NCBI GenBank assembly: GCA_900770835.1
Contig: CAAGLQ010000111.1
Location: 1-6,054, forward strand
Direction of reading: 5' to 3'
Length of the DNA stretch: 6,054 nucleotides
DNA from: an uncultured Parabacteroides sp.
Lineage (GTDB): Bacteria; Bacteroidota; Bacteroidia; Bacteroidales; Tannerellaceae
In this document: piece by piece, positions 1 through 6,000 of the stretch
How the letters are laid out: every line of letters starts with the position of its first letter
How positions within the stretch are numbered: position 1 is the stretch's first letter
Made by a program: the position numbers and the translations under genes
The notes under the pieces: model-generated
Databases searched by the model: none
Told to the model about the DNA's origin: nothing
Seen by the model: the letters and a program-made list of their open reading frames with translations, nothing else

Positions 1-204
1 AAGCTGCTGCTCAGGAAGCGGTCGGTCATCGAGACCGTCAATGAGGAGCTGAAGAACGTTTGCCAGATCGAGCATACCAGACATCGCTCGGTGGACAATT
101 TCGTCACCAATCTGCTCGCCGGGCTCATCGCATACAACCTGCTACCCAAGAAACCCGCTTTGAACCTGGAGATCATTGATAAAAGTAGACTACTCCAAGC
201 GTAA
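1..204 (+). CDS. IS982-family transposase, C-terminal fragment (5' end outside the window)
   Basis: This is the last 67 codons of a DDE transposase, which cuts and joins the ends of its own insertion sequence. Frame 1 is open from the first base to TAA at 202-204. The fragment starts with a basic stretch in which R7, E11 and K18 have the spacing R-x3-E-x6-K, the signature around the catalytic glutamate in IS4/IS5/IS982-type transposases. It is followed by QIEHTRHRS and then by NLLAGLIAYNLLPKKPAL, which I recognise as the typical end of IS982-family transposases. The stop codon lies 1 bp before the terminal repeat, as expected for a compact IS. Most of the protein, including the first two catalytic aspartates, is upstream of the window, so it is impossible to say whether this copy is intact. 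Confidence 0.88.
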   Translation, partial: KLLLRKRSVIETVNEELKNVCQIEHTRHRSVDNFVTNLLAGLIAYNLLPKKPALNLEIIDKSRLLQA

Positions 205-205
205 G

Positions 206-226
206 GCTTATATCGAACTCGCGTTA
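206..226 (+). repeat. Right terminal inverted repeat of the IS
   Basis: These 21 bases read GCTTATATCGAAC followed by TCGCGTTA. Their reverse complement matches 5934-5954 at 20 of 21 positions; the sixth base of the outward-facing repeat is C here and T there. No similarity extends beyond the 21 bases on either side, which defines the transposase recognition end. Confidence 0.85.
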
Positions 227-262
227 TTTTCGGGAATACCTTTCATTTTCAAATACAGTTTA

Positions 263-270
263 TAATTTTG
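263..270 (+). promoter_or_regulatory. Possible Bacteroidota-type promoter -7 box upstream of the two-gene unit
   Basis: TAATTTTG fits the Bacteroidota sigma consensus TAnnTTTG exactly. A weak upstream box, TTTC at 241-244, lies 18 bases before it, where a TTTG at -33 is expected. Transcription would start near 277 and leave a leader of about 120 nt before the ATG at 400. The stretch 227-399 has no convincing gene, so this is the best candidate promoter for the pair. Transcription reading out of the IS is an alternative. Confidence 0.35.
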
Positions 271-363
271 CGGATAGAAGTCAGGATATGGATTTTATAT
301 TGGAAACAGGCCTATTGAGTTGTGTATAGCAGTTCACTTAAGTCAATCAACTAAAATGATACC

Positions 364-379
364 ATTCTTGACTAAGAAT
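364..379 (+). promoter_or_regulatory. Small perfect hairpin or operator-like repeat before the first gene
   Basis: ATTCTT and AAGAAT form a perfect 6-bp inverted repeat around the loop GACT. It ends 20 bases before the start codon at 400, so in RNA it would sit close to the ribosome entry site. An operator or a translational control element is possible. A repeat this short can also occur by chance in AT-rich DNA. Confidence 0.25.
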
Positions 380-399
380 CAACGAATACCTGTAAAAGC

Positions 400-1641
400 A
401 TGAATAAAGAAGAGTTTGAAAGAAGACGAGCGGAGATACGAGCCAAATCCAACAAATTGTGGGAAGATATAGAGGCCCACAGAGCGGAAGAAAAACGTAC
501 GATCCATGTGCTTCAGAATGCACAAACCATATTGGACAAGTTGGATACGACCTTTGAGCAAAGGACGTCATTATCCCATACCGATAACATCATCCTGATG
601 TTGGCTACAGCTATGCAACTTATCCGTATCTATGTATTACCCAAGTTAAAGTCCAAATCCTCCGATCAAAATAAATATGTAGCTGCAGCCAAGCGGATTA
701 ATGATGTTGGAAAACTATTATTAAACGGTACTCAGGAAACTGATTCAGAAAGATTAAAGCCGACACCCAGTAAGTTAGGCTATCGTAATTGGCAAGAGAT
801 CGCATTCACGAAAAAGATTCCTTATGAAGCGAATCTAAGTTCAGCCTTAGACTTTAGTAGAAATAGATATAGTGGTCGTAATCCTATCAAACCGCTTGGT
901 CATGATCCGATTTTGGGTTGGATATTCGGTGTAGCTAATATACTTACAGATACAACCACGATTATACCTGAATCTCTATCCGGCTATAAGACAATACTTA
1001 TTCCAAGTATTGAGTCCTATAAGGTTGATATGGGATATAATTTTCGTGGGATGGATCGCATTCCGACATCTTGCGTTCTTGAAGATAGCATTGAGAGTAT
1101 TAAAGAAGATCAAAATCGATTGTATGCTGCACTCTTTGCTCACGGTTTTCATTTAGCCTCGGATAAGTTTGCGAAATTAGGTTTGCAAAGGCCCTATTTA
1201 TGTAAGATCGATTCAGATTCTGCTTATAGGATTTTTAAGAAGGGGTATGATCACCTCAATTACCTAAATGATACAGAGCTCCTAAAAACAGCACTAAAGT
1301 CTGCCAAGCAATCAATCATGATTAATATGCTCATCGGAGCAATTCATACCTTATTTTTCAATCCTTGCATTGATCACGATCAACAGCTCTACAATGTAAG
1401 AACACGGAAGATCATATTATACTCAAATCTTATTGCGACTACATCAGATGTTGTACAAACAGCCGTCCGTGCATACAATGGGGACGACAATGCCATTAAA
1501 GACTTTGATTTAGGAGGATTTTTGGTTACGTTGTATCGGTTAATTACAGATACAAGCTACATCCAAAGCATCAAAGAGGAATTCATCTATAGTGAATGGG
1601 ACAAGATCATTGAGTCAAAGAACAACATATTCAATATTTGA
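400..1641 (+). CDS. Unknown 413-residue protein with N-terminal charged helix and hydrophobic segments
   Basis: I do not recognise a named family. Residues 1-50 are strongly charged (EEFERRRAEIRAKSNKLWEDIEAHRAEEKR) and look like a helix or short coiled coil. Three stretches are hydrophobic enough to pack in a core or touch a membrane: about 63-82 (IILMLATAMQLIRIYVLPKL), 170-189 (PILGWIFGVANILTDTTTII) and 306-321 (IMINMLIGAIHTLFFN). There is no signal peptide, no nucleotide-binding loop and no evident catalytic motif. Residues 166-187 (LGHDPILGWIFG..) and 333-385 (VRTRKIILYSNLIATTSDVV ... DLGGFLVTLYRLITDT) look like the conserved blocks of a family. The ATG at 400 is the first in the frame, and no Shine-Dalgarno precedes it, as is usual in Bacteroidota. 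The gene is visibly AT-rich against recQ, with many AGA, ATA and CGA codons. It lies 84 bp before the next gene on the same strand and probably shares its transcript. An effector or sensor of an accessory (possibly defence) module is a guess from context only. Confidence 0.8.
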   Translation: MNKEEFERRRAEIRAKSNKLWEDIEAHRAEEKRTIHVLQNAQTILDKLDTTFEQRTSLSHTDNIILMLATAMQLIRIYVLPKLKSKSSDQNKYVAAAKRINDVGKLLLNGTQETDSERLKPTPSKLGYRNWQEIAFTKKIPYEANLSSALDFSRNRYSGRNPIKPLGHDPILGWIFGVANILTDTTTIIPESLSGYKTILIPSIESYKVDMGYNFRGMDRIPTSCVLEDSIESIKEDQNRLYAALFAHGFHLASDKFAKLGLQRPYLCKIDSDSAYRIFKKGYDHLNYLNDTELLKTALKSAKQSIMINMLIGAIHTLFFNPCIDHDQQLYNVRTRKIILYSNLIATTSDVVQTAVRAYNGDDNAIKDFDLGGFLVTLYRLITDTSYIQSIKEEFIYSEWDKIIESKNNIFNI

Positions 1642-1725
1642 CAAAGTACATGTCTTGAGACTGAATTTCTGCTATGGAAACGGAAAATTAATAACTTAAA
1701 GTATAATCAATAAAAACTGGAAATT

Positions 1726-2073
1726 ATGGGATTAGGAAGACTATTTTCAAAAGGTATAACCGGAGGAGCATTCGGAACTGTACAGGGACACTTACTTGAT
1801 GCATATATGAAAAAGCAAAAGACCGGCAGATCTTTCAAAGAATGTCTGAACGAATCTGTTAAAGAAACGTTTACAGAAGATCTGCCTGGAACTAGTCACT
1901 TATATAGGATGGGTCATTCAGATGGACGTAAAAAAGGTACTGCAGAGCAAGCCGAACGAGATGCCAGGAAATTTCAAGCAATGGATCGACAACACGAACA
2001 AGAACGTGAAAGAAGGCGGCAAATTGATCGTGAGAAAGATGACTTGATTGACGAGCTTGGCAAACAGTTCTAA
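1726..2073 (+). CDS. Small unknown protein, glycine-rich N-terminus and charged helical C-terminus
   Basis: This 115-residue protein is not assigned to a named family. Residues 1-22 (MGLGRLFSKGITGGAFGTVQGH) are glycine-spaced and mildly hydrophobic, somewhat like a glycine-zipper. Residues 58-75 contain GHSDGRKKGTAEQA, a G-x-x-DG-x3-G pattern that recurs in small cytoplasmic proteins of unknown role. From 76 to 112 the chain is almost entirely charged (AERDARKFQAMDRQHEQERERRRQIDREKDD) and should form a long helix or coiled coil, suited to binding a partner. It has no signal peptide. ATG 1726 is preceded by an A-rich stretch and not by a Shine-Dalgarno. The gene has no promoter of its own that I can see and follows the 413-residue gene after 84 bp, so the two are probably expressed together, and the partner may be that protein. 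No clear terminator follows at 2074-2150. Confidence 0.75.
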   Translation: MGLGRLFSKGITGGAFGTVQGHLLDAYMKKQKTGRSFKECLNESVKETFTEDLPGTSHLYRMGHSDGRKKGTAEQAERDARKFQAMDRQHEQERERRRQIDREKDDLIDELGKQF

Positions 2074-2155
2074 CGGTTAGAAACAAGGCATAATCAAATT
2101 AGTTATCCATACGAAATTTAGACATCAATATCATCGTCACTTCCCGCAAAAGTTA

Positions 2156-2163
2156 TACCTTTG
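2156..2163 (+). promoter_or_regulatory. Bacteroidota-type promoter -7 box with no gene downstream
   Basis: TACCTTTG matches TAnnTTTG exactly and sits in the context AAAAGTTATACCTTTGCAG, which closely resembles strong Bacteroidales promoters. A good TTTG at -33 is missing. Transcription would start near 2170 and run towards recQ from its 3' side. No open frame follows on this strand before the hairpin at 2205-2236. Confidence 0.45.
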
Positions 2164-2199
2164 CAGTGTCTCGGTGTTGAATTTGGCGATTTCGGAGGC

Positions 2200-2236
2200 A
2201 AAAAGAAAGCGGTTAGCCAGACGGTCAGCCGCTTTC
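2200..2236 (-). terminator. Intrinsic terminator of the recQ-type gene
   Basis: Arms 2205-2218 and 2223-2236 pair over 14 positions around the loop AGAC, with one mismatch and two G-T pairs. Read on the minus strand, the hairpin is followed by TTTTT (complement of 2200-2204). It begins 8 bp after the recQ stop codon, which is ideal for a rho-independent terminator of that gene. On the plus strand the following bases (TCATTTCC) are a poorer tail, though the hairpin might also stop transcripts from the 2156 promoter. Confidence 0.8.
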
Positions 2237-2243
2237 TCATTTC

Positions 2244-3971
2244 CTATCCATTTGCTTTTTGAGTCTTGCGTTGTTTCAAGCAATTATCGCAATACCCACA
2301 CGCTTTTGATTCTACTCCAAAGTACCTACTAATAAATGCCTGCCTACATTCATCTGTCTGCAGATAATGCACCACCTCTTTGATGCGTGCTTCTAACGCC
2401 TGCCGTCGCTGTCCATAGGAGGCCTCTGTGATAGCCAGTTTCTCAGAAGGCACACGAAGCCGCAGGAACGTGATACGAGGCTCCTTCCGGGCCGGCACAT
2501 AGTGAAAGCCCACATTCCTTAGGTACCCCAGTACTTTCTCGACCTGTTGGGGTTCCATACCTGTTTTCGAGGCCATCCGTTCAATGCTGATAAAGCAACC
2601 GTCGGAAAAGACACCTGTGTAATTGCGGAGGATCTGTTCTGCTAATTGCGCAGCCGGGGAATCAGATCGAAGAAACTCGTTCAGTGACTCACGGGGCAGA
2701 TAGCACCGAATGTAGGGTTGTGTATTCGGGTAGGGCTCATATTTGAAGTAACCCGACAATGATAAGATCGTCAACGAGGTACGAAGCCGTCGTAAGTCCA
2801 GGTGCCAATTCTTAACAAACTCCGCTTCGTCGAGGTAGGCTACCACCCCCTCTCCATCGCCTTCGGCAATCTGGAAACGGTTACAGATACCGTCGTACAC
2901 TCGCTGGATATATTCCAACGACGGAAAAGCGTTGGAGGGACGTTGCTTGATAGAAGTGATATCCCTTGGCTCCAACAAAGCCACCGCATAAGATCGTTTG
3001 CCATCACGCCCAGCACGACCCGCCTCTTGATAGTACGCTTCGATGGAATCGGGGAAATCCGTATGGATCACCACCCGTACATCTCCTTTGTCGATACCCA
3101 TACCAAAAGCGTTCGTGGCAACCAGCACACGCGTGGTCCCCTTTTGCCAAGCCTGTTGACGTTCCGTTTTTGTACACGCCTCCAGTCCCGCATGAAAGAA
3201 ATCCGTGGAAATACCCGCTTTCTTCAGCTCTCGGGCATATTGTTCGACGGCGATACGCGTCCGGCAATAAACGATCGCAGAACCCTGTACGGATGTCAAT
3301 ATGTGACAAATCTCTTTCAGCTTGTCGGTAGTCTCACGCACCACATAAGACAAATTGGGACGTTCAAAAGCCGATTGATAAACCTGGTATCCCTTGCGGA
3401 AATGCAGTTGCTCACAAATATCTGCCACTACAGCCGGAGTTGCCGATGCCGTCACCGCAATGACTGAAACTTTCGGGATGCTATCCCGAATATCGGCAAT
3501 CAACCGATAATCCTGCCGAAAATCATTTCCCCATTGTGAGATACAATGCGCCTCGTCCACCACCAGCAAGTTCACCTTATCTTTCAGGGCTACCAGTTTC
3601 GCCTGAAACAGATCGGAAGAGATACGCTCAGGAGAGATATAGAGAAATTTGTAATCGCCCAGAATGCAATTCTCCAGTTGTTGTATGATGTCATTGTGAG
3701 ACATCTCAGAGCTGATAAAGGCCGCTCGGATACCCCGACGAATCAGGTGTGCCACCTGATCTTTCATCAGGGCCACCAGTGGACTGATGACTAAGCAGAT
3801 ACCCGGTTGGGCCAATGCAGGTACCTGAAAGGTGATAGACTTACCACCACCCGTAGGCATAAGCGCCAACGTATCTCGACCGTTCAAGACGCTATCAATC
3901 ACCTCCCGTTGTCCCGGTCGGAAACTCTCATACCCCCAAAACTGCTTAAGAATCGATACAGGATCTACCAT
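2244..3971 (-). CDS. recQ: RecQ-family ATP-dependent DNA helicase
   Basis: RecQ helicases unwind DNA 3' to 5' in recombination and fork repair. Counted from the ATG at 3971 (575 residues), the motifs are: motif 0 GYESFRPGQREVID (13-26), Walker A PTGGGKS (39-45), motif Ia SPLVALMKDQ (63-72), DEAH (139-142) followed by the RecQ aromatic loop HCISQWGNDFR, motif III VTASATP (173-179), motif IV IVYCRTR (233-239), motif V ATNAFGMGIDKGDVR (285-299) and motif VI QEAGRAGRDG (315-324). The zinc-binding cysteines C542, C558, C561 and C564 have the RecQ spacing but sit at the extreme C-terminus, about 220 residues after motif VI. Classical RecQ has them soon after the helicase core and continues with winged-helix and HRDC domains. 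Residues 365-500 probably form a helical/winged-helix region. I chose ATG 3971 over an in-frame TTG 24 bp upstream because family similarity starts just after it. The gene looks intact and chromosomal, ending in its own terminator. It is probably the shorter of the RecQ paralogues in this phylum. Confidence 0.95.
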   Translation of the reverse strand: MVDPVSILKQFWGYESFRPGQREVIDSVLNGRDTLALMPTGGGKSITFQVPALAQPGICLVISPLVALMKDQVAHLIRRGIRAAFISSEMSHNDIIQQLENCILGDYKFLYISPERISSDLFQAKLVALKDKVNLLVVDEAHCISQWGNDFRQDYRLIADIRDSIPKVSVIAVTASATPAVVADICEQLHFRKGYQVYQSAFERPNLSYVVRETTDKLKEICHILTSVQGSAIVYCRTRIAVEQYARELKKAGISTDFFHAGLEACTKTERQQAWQKGTTRVLVATNAFGMGIDKGDVRVVIHTDFPDSIEAYYQEAGRAGRDGKRSYAVALLEPRDITSIKQRPSNAFPSLEYIQRVYDGICNRFQIAEGDGEGVVAYLDEAEFVKNWHLDLRRLRTSLTILSLSGYFKYEPYPNTQPYIRCYLPRESLNEFLRSDSPAAQLAEQILRNYTGVFSDGCFISIERMASKTGMEPQQVEKVLGYLRNVGFHYVPARKEPRITFLRLRVPSEKLAITEASYGQRRQALEARIKEVVHYLQTDECRQAFISRYFGVESKACGYCDNCLKQRKTQKANG

Positions 3972-4059
3972 GTTCACCTCAAAGTTTACTACCAACCATC
4001 GTCACAACCATTCCCAACTCCGTCCTTCATCACCGACCTGGAAACAACCCATGACACGA

Positions 4060-4067
4060 CAAAATTA
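4060..4067 (-). promoter_or_regulatory. Possible promoter -7 box for the recQ-type gene
   Basis: On the minus strand this reads TAATTTTG, an exact match to TAnnTTTG. A start near 4053 would give a leader of about 80 nt before ATG 3971. No good -33 box is visible at the right spacing. The terminator at 4143-4184 lies upstream, so recQ needs a promoter in this interval, which is the main reason to list it. Confidence 0.35.
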
Positions 4068-4142
4068 ATCAAAACAATACGCTCGCCCATGATACCGGCC
4101 CTTTATTTCCCCTACCGTTAACGAATCTTTGCCAGTCTCTGA

Positions 4143-4184
4143 GAAAAAAAACAAAAGCGCCGATCCTCCCAGACAAGCGCTTTT
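4143..4184 (-). terminator. Intrinsic terminator downstream of the broken minus-strand gene
   Basis: AAAAGCGC (4153-4160) and GCGCTTTT (4177-4184) form a perfect 8-bp stem around a 16-nt loop. On the minus strand the stem ends in TTTT, then G, then eight T (complement of 4144-4151), a textbook intrinsic terminator. It lies about 70 nt after the final stop of the gene at 4255-4950 and separates it from recQ. The T-rich stem end might allow weaker termination in the plus direction as well. Confidence 0.8.
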
Positions 4185-4254
4185 ATACTAAAACTTCTTA
4201 ACTATAATAATTAACTAATTCATTCTACTCAAAAATAGACTTGCACATCTCGCC

Positions 4255-4950
4255 CTATGTGTACAACCAAAAGGCCTGTGCCCGATCAACCCAATAGCGA
4301 GCATCTTGTACCGTAAACAGCTTGGTAAACAAATCGTTGGCCACCCGATTGAAACTCATCCGTTTCTCCTCTGGTATACGCCAAAACTTAACCATGCGCA
4401 TCACCAACATGCAGCACTAGGCGCATTCGCGTATTCGGTTGGCATATTCGATCTGTATCGCTGTACCTCTACTAATCGGACCCACCGTTACCTCCAGCGC
4501 ATACGCATCTGCTATTCGTTTCTGATCCAGCAAGAACTGATAATGCTCTGCCCGAAATGCATTGAATGGACACAGTGCATTTTTTGTAATGAACATGGCA
4601 CTCCGAAAAGAAAGCACCCACCGAGCCATACTAAGCATTTCCTCTCGTAGGGTAGGCAATACTCGACAAATCTCCTTTACTCGATCAATGAAGATCTTCA
4701 ATTCCACGTAAGCCTTCTTCTGTTCCCAAGCCGGCCCGATCAGAGCCGTTGTGGGAGCACCTATGGAACTGCAAAATGCATCAACCCGTTGTTGGTTGTG
4801 CAAGCTATATGGATCTATCACTGCACCAATCGAGTCTGATGTTCCATCCAAGTCTTGTGCCTTTATCGAATCCGGCTTATTTACCCTACTGTTCATACAG
4901 CCACAAACCTTTACATCGCCAAAGATAAATCTTGAGCTATAATCTCTCAA
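4255..4950 (-). pseudogene. Unknown helical protein gene interrupted by an in-frame TAG
   Basis: The frame runs from 4950 to TAG at 4417-4419 (177 codons) and then continues open in the same frame for 53 more codons to TAG at 4255-4257. The later part (KFWRIPEEKRMSFNRVANDL ... VQDARYWVDRAQAFWLYT) has ordinary protein composition, so a single change, for example CAG to TAG, would explain the split. The first codon at 4950 is TTG, and the first ATG is at 4896. Upstream of that ATG the frame encodes VKVCGC, which resembles a lipoprotein cleavage site without the hydrophobic core expected before it, so the 5' end may also be damaged or misjudged. The protein would be mostly helical (VELKIFIDRVKEICRVLPTL, FRAEHYQFLLDQKRIADAYA). 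I recognise no family. A terminator lies about 70 nt downstream, which supports a real transcription unit. Alternatives are a shorter functional 177- or 159-residue protein, or a sequencing error at the TAG. Confidence 0.55.
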
Positions 4951-5054
4951 GCTACCGATGAGAAAACCACTATTTCTTCAGTAATCTTAACAAATCTCTC
5001 AGATCAAAATTTATATATACATACCAAAGTATTCTGATTCAGATTAATATATGA

Positions 5055-5933
5055 TCATTCTAATACTTGATAACGAATGAGCACTGTGCCATCACCCCCA
5101 GCTACAGGTCCTGGTACATATGAATCATATTCCGTGAATGCACCTGCTCCACCCCCATAACCACCTCCTCCAAGGCCATGATACCAACTGTTTTTTCCAA
5201 CCGAATTAGTGTCTAAATTATTGCCTTTACCTTCTGTATAATCTGATTCTCCTCCATAAACCTTATTAGAACTATATCTATACACCGAACTGCCCCCTCC
5301 AGCATTTCTTAATCCTGAGGGCTCACCAAAATCTCTTGTTGTATGACCTTGCCCTTTCCCATATCTACCTGATGGACCCCCACCATCTGATCCATCACTG
5401 CCGCCAGCGCCAGCAGTTGAACCAGTTCCGTTTGTATAACCACCTCCTCCAGAACCTCCATTTGCGCCATAAGACCAGCTAGTGCTGGTATAACCGCCGT
5501 ATGCTCTATAATTACTATTCATGAATTGTGAATAACCTCCGTTACCTCCAGCAACACCTGCTCCAACAGTAATACTAATGGACTGTCCTGGTTGCACGCT
5601 AACTGCATTACCATCACGGCCTTCAGTACTTGTTCCTACCCACGCACCTGCTGAAGGTGCTTTATATCCAGACCCTCTATATGTCTTGGTATAACCTCCA
5701 CCGCCACCTCCTCCTGATCCCATGCCATCATCCCACCTAGACCCTCCTCCAGCCCCAACTAAGAACACATCCACGGAATACACCCCTTCCGGTACAGTCC
5801 AGGTATAAGCCCCCGCTGGATAAAATCGTTTTGTAACAGTCCTGCCAGTGCCAGCGCCATTAAAATTCACGGTTATGTCGCTTGTAATGTTGGATAACGT
5901 CACCACACTGAAGATTCCATCATATGTTTGAAC
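5055..5933 (-). CDS. Glycine-rich tail-fibre/adhesin-like protein, 5' end cut off by an IS
   Basis: This is the C-terminal part of a secreted or virion surface protein. Counted from a GTG at 5906, residues 24-54 (VTKRFYPAGAYTWTVPEGVYSVDVFLVGAGGG) are the opening strands of the glycine-rich domain found in phage tail fibres and bacterial surface proteins. Residues 55-270 are low-complexity Gly/Ser/Tyr, and GGDGTVLIRY (270-279) is the usual closing strand. Upstream of this, TLSNITSDITVNFNG (3-17) looks like the end of an Ig-like or Listeria-Bacteroides repeat domain. The frame stays open upstream of the GTG, encoding QTYDGIFS, right up to the IS boundary at 5933/5934 and beyond it to a stop inside the IS. 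The GTG is therefore an unlikely true start, and the gene is best read as truncated, with its 5' part lost or lying beyond the second IS. No signal peptide, promoter or terminator is visible. The protein's partner or ligand is unknown, and expression without its own promoter is doubtful. Confidence 0.72.
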   Translation of the reverse strand, partial: VQTYDGIFSVVTLSNITSDITVNFNGAGTGRTVTKRFYPAGAYTWTVPEGVYSVDVFLVGAGGGSRWDDGMGSGGGGGGGYTKTYRGSGYKAPSAGAWVGTSTEGRDGNAVSVQPGQSISITVGAGVAGGNGGYSQFMNSNYRAYGGYTSTSWSYGANGGSGGGGYTNGTGSTAGAGGSDGSDGGGPSGRYGKGQGHTTRDFGEPSGLRNAGGGSSVYRYSSNKVYGGESDYTEGKGNNLDTNSVGKNSWYHGLGGGGYGGGAGAFTEYDSYVPGPVAGGDGTVLIRYQVLE

Positions 5934-5954
5934 TAACGTGAGTTCGATATAAGC
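5934..5954 (+). repeat. Left terminal inverted repeat of the second IS
   Basis: These 21 bases begin TAACGTGAGTTCG and end ATATAAGC. They are the reverse complement of 206-226 with one mismatch (T5939, where the other end implies C). Because this repeat faces the other way, it is the left end of an element whose body extends to the right. Confidence 0.85.
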
Positions 5955-5962
5955 ACAAGCTT

Positions 5963-6000
5963 GTTAAACATGGCAATGAGTCAACCAGAACATGTTTTAC
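5963..6000 (+). repeat. Hairpin-forming inverted repeat in the IS leader
   Basis: GTTAAACATG (5963-5972) and CATGTTTTAC (5991-6000) pair at 9 of 10 positions around an 18-nt loop. IS leaders often carry such hairpins, which limit transposase expression when transcripts read in from outside. That role is an inference from IS biology and is not shown by the sequence. Confidence 0.45.

Larger units (their letters stand above)
1..226 (+). mobile_element. Right end of an IS982-family insertion sequence
   Basis: This part comprises the transposase C-terminus and the terminal repeat that follows it. The boundary is set at 226 because the last 21 bases recur in inverted form at the start of the second element (5934-5954) and the similarity stops on both sides of that repeat. 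The family assignment rests on the protein fragment. It may be a relative of the Porphyromonas IS195 group, but I cannot confirm the name. The bases just after the end, starting TTTTCGGGA, are where one copy of a target duplication would lie. Confidence 0.8.

Noticed and set aside
347..571. Minus-strand frames of 74 and 60 codons, hydrophobic and suggestive of a small membrane protein
   Set aside because: They are antisense to the start of the 413-residue gene, and the aromatic/hydrophobic composition is what the complement of its Lys/Glu-rich codons gives.
2074..2243. Possible tRNA or CRISPR repeat near the recQ 3' end
   Set aside because: The hairpin is a single terminator stem; there is no cloverleaf, CCA end or repeated spacer pattern here or elsewhere in the window.
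3004..3309. Minus-strand frame of 101 codons inside recQ
   Set aside because: It overlaps the helicase motifs in another frame; the RecQ frame carries every conserved motif.
2802..3467. Long plus-strand open frame of 221 codons (with smaller ones at 2966-3331, 3546-3794 and 3807-4121)
   Set aside because: All lie opposite the recQ-type gene or its leader, have Arg/His/Ser-rich composition with no domain, and are explained as antisense shadows.
4417..4419. TAG read as a sense codon (recoding or suppression)
   Set aside because: There is no suppressor tRNA, recoding element or repeated use of internal TAG in the window; a nonsense mutation is simpler.
4306..4650. Plus-strand frame of 114 codons rich in His and Cys, zinc-finger-like at first sight
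   Set aside because: It lies opposite the minus-strand gene, whose composition is more protein-like and which has a matching terminator; the CxxC-like residues have no family context.
4951..5054. Promoter for the minus-strand pseudogene at about 5005-5013 (TAAATTTTG on the minus strand)
   Set aside because: The spacing within the box is off by one and no upstream TTTG lies at the right distance, so it is too weak to annotate; nothing else is seen in this gap.
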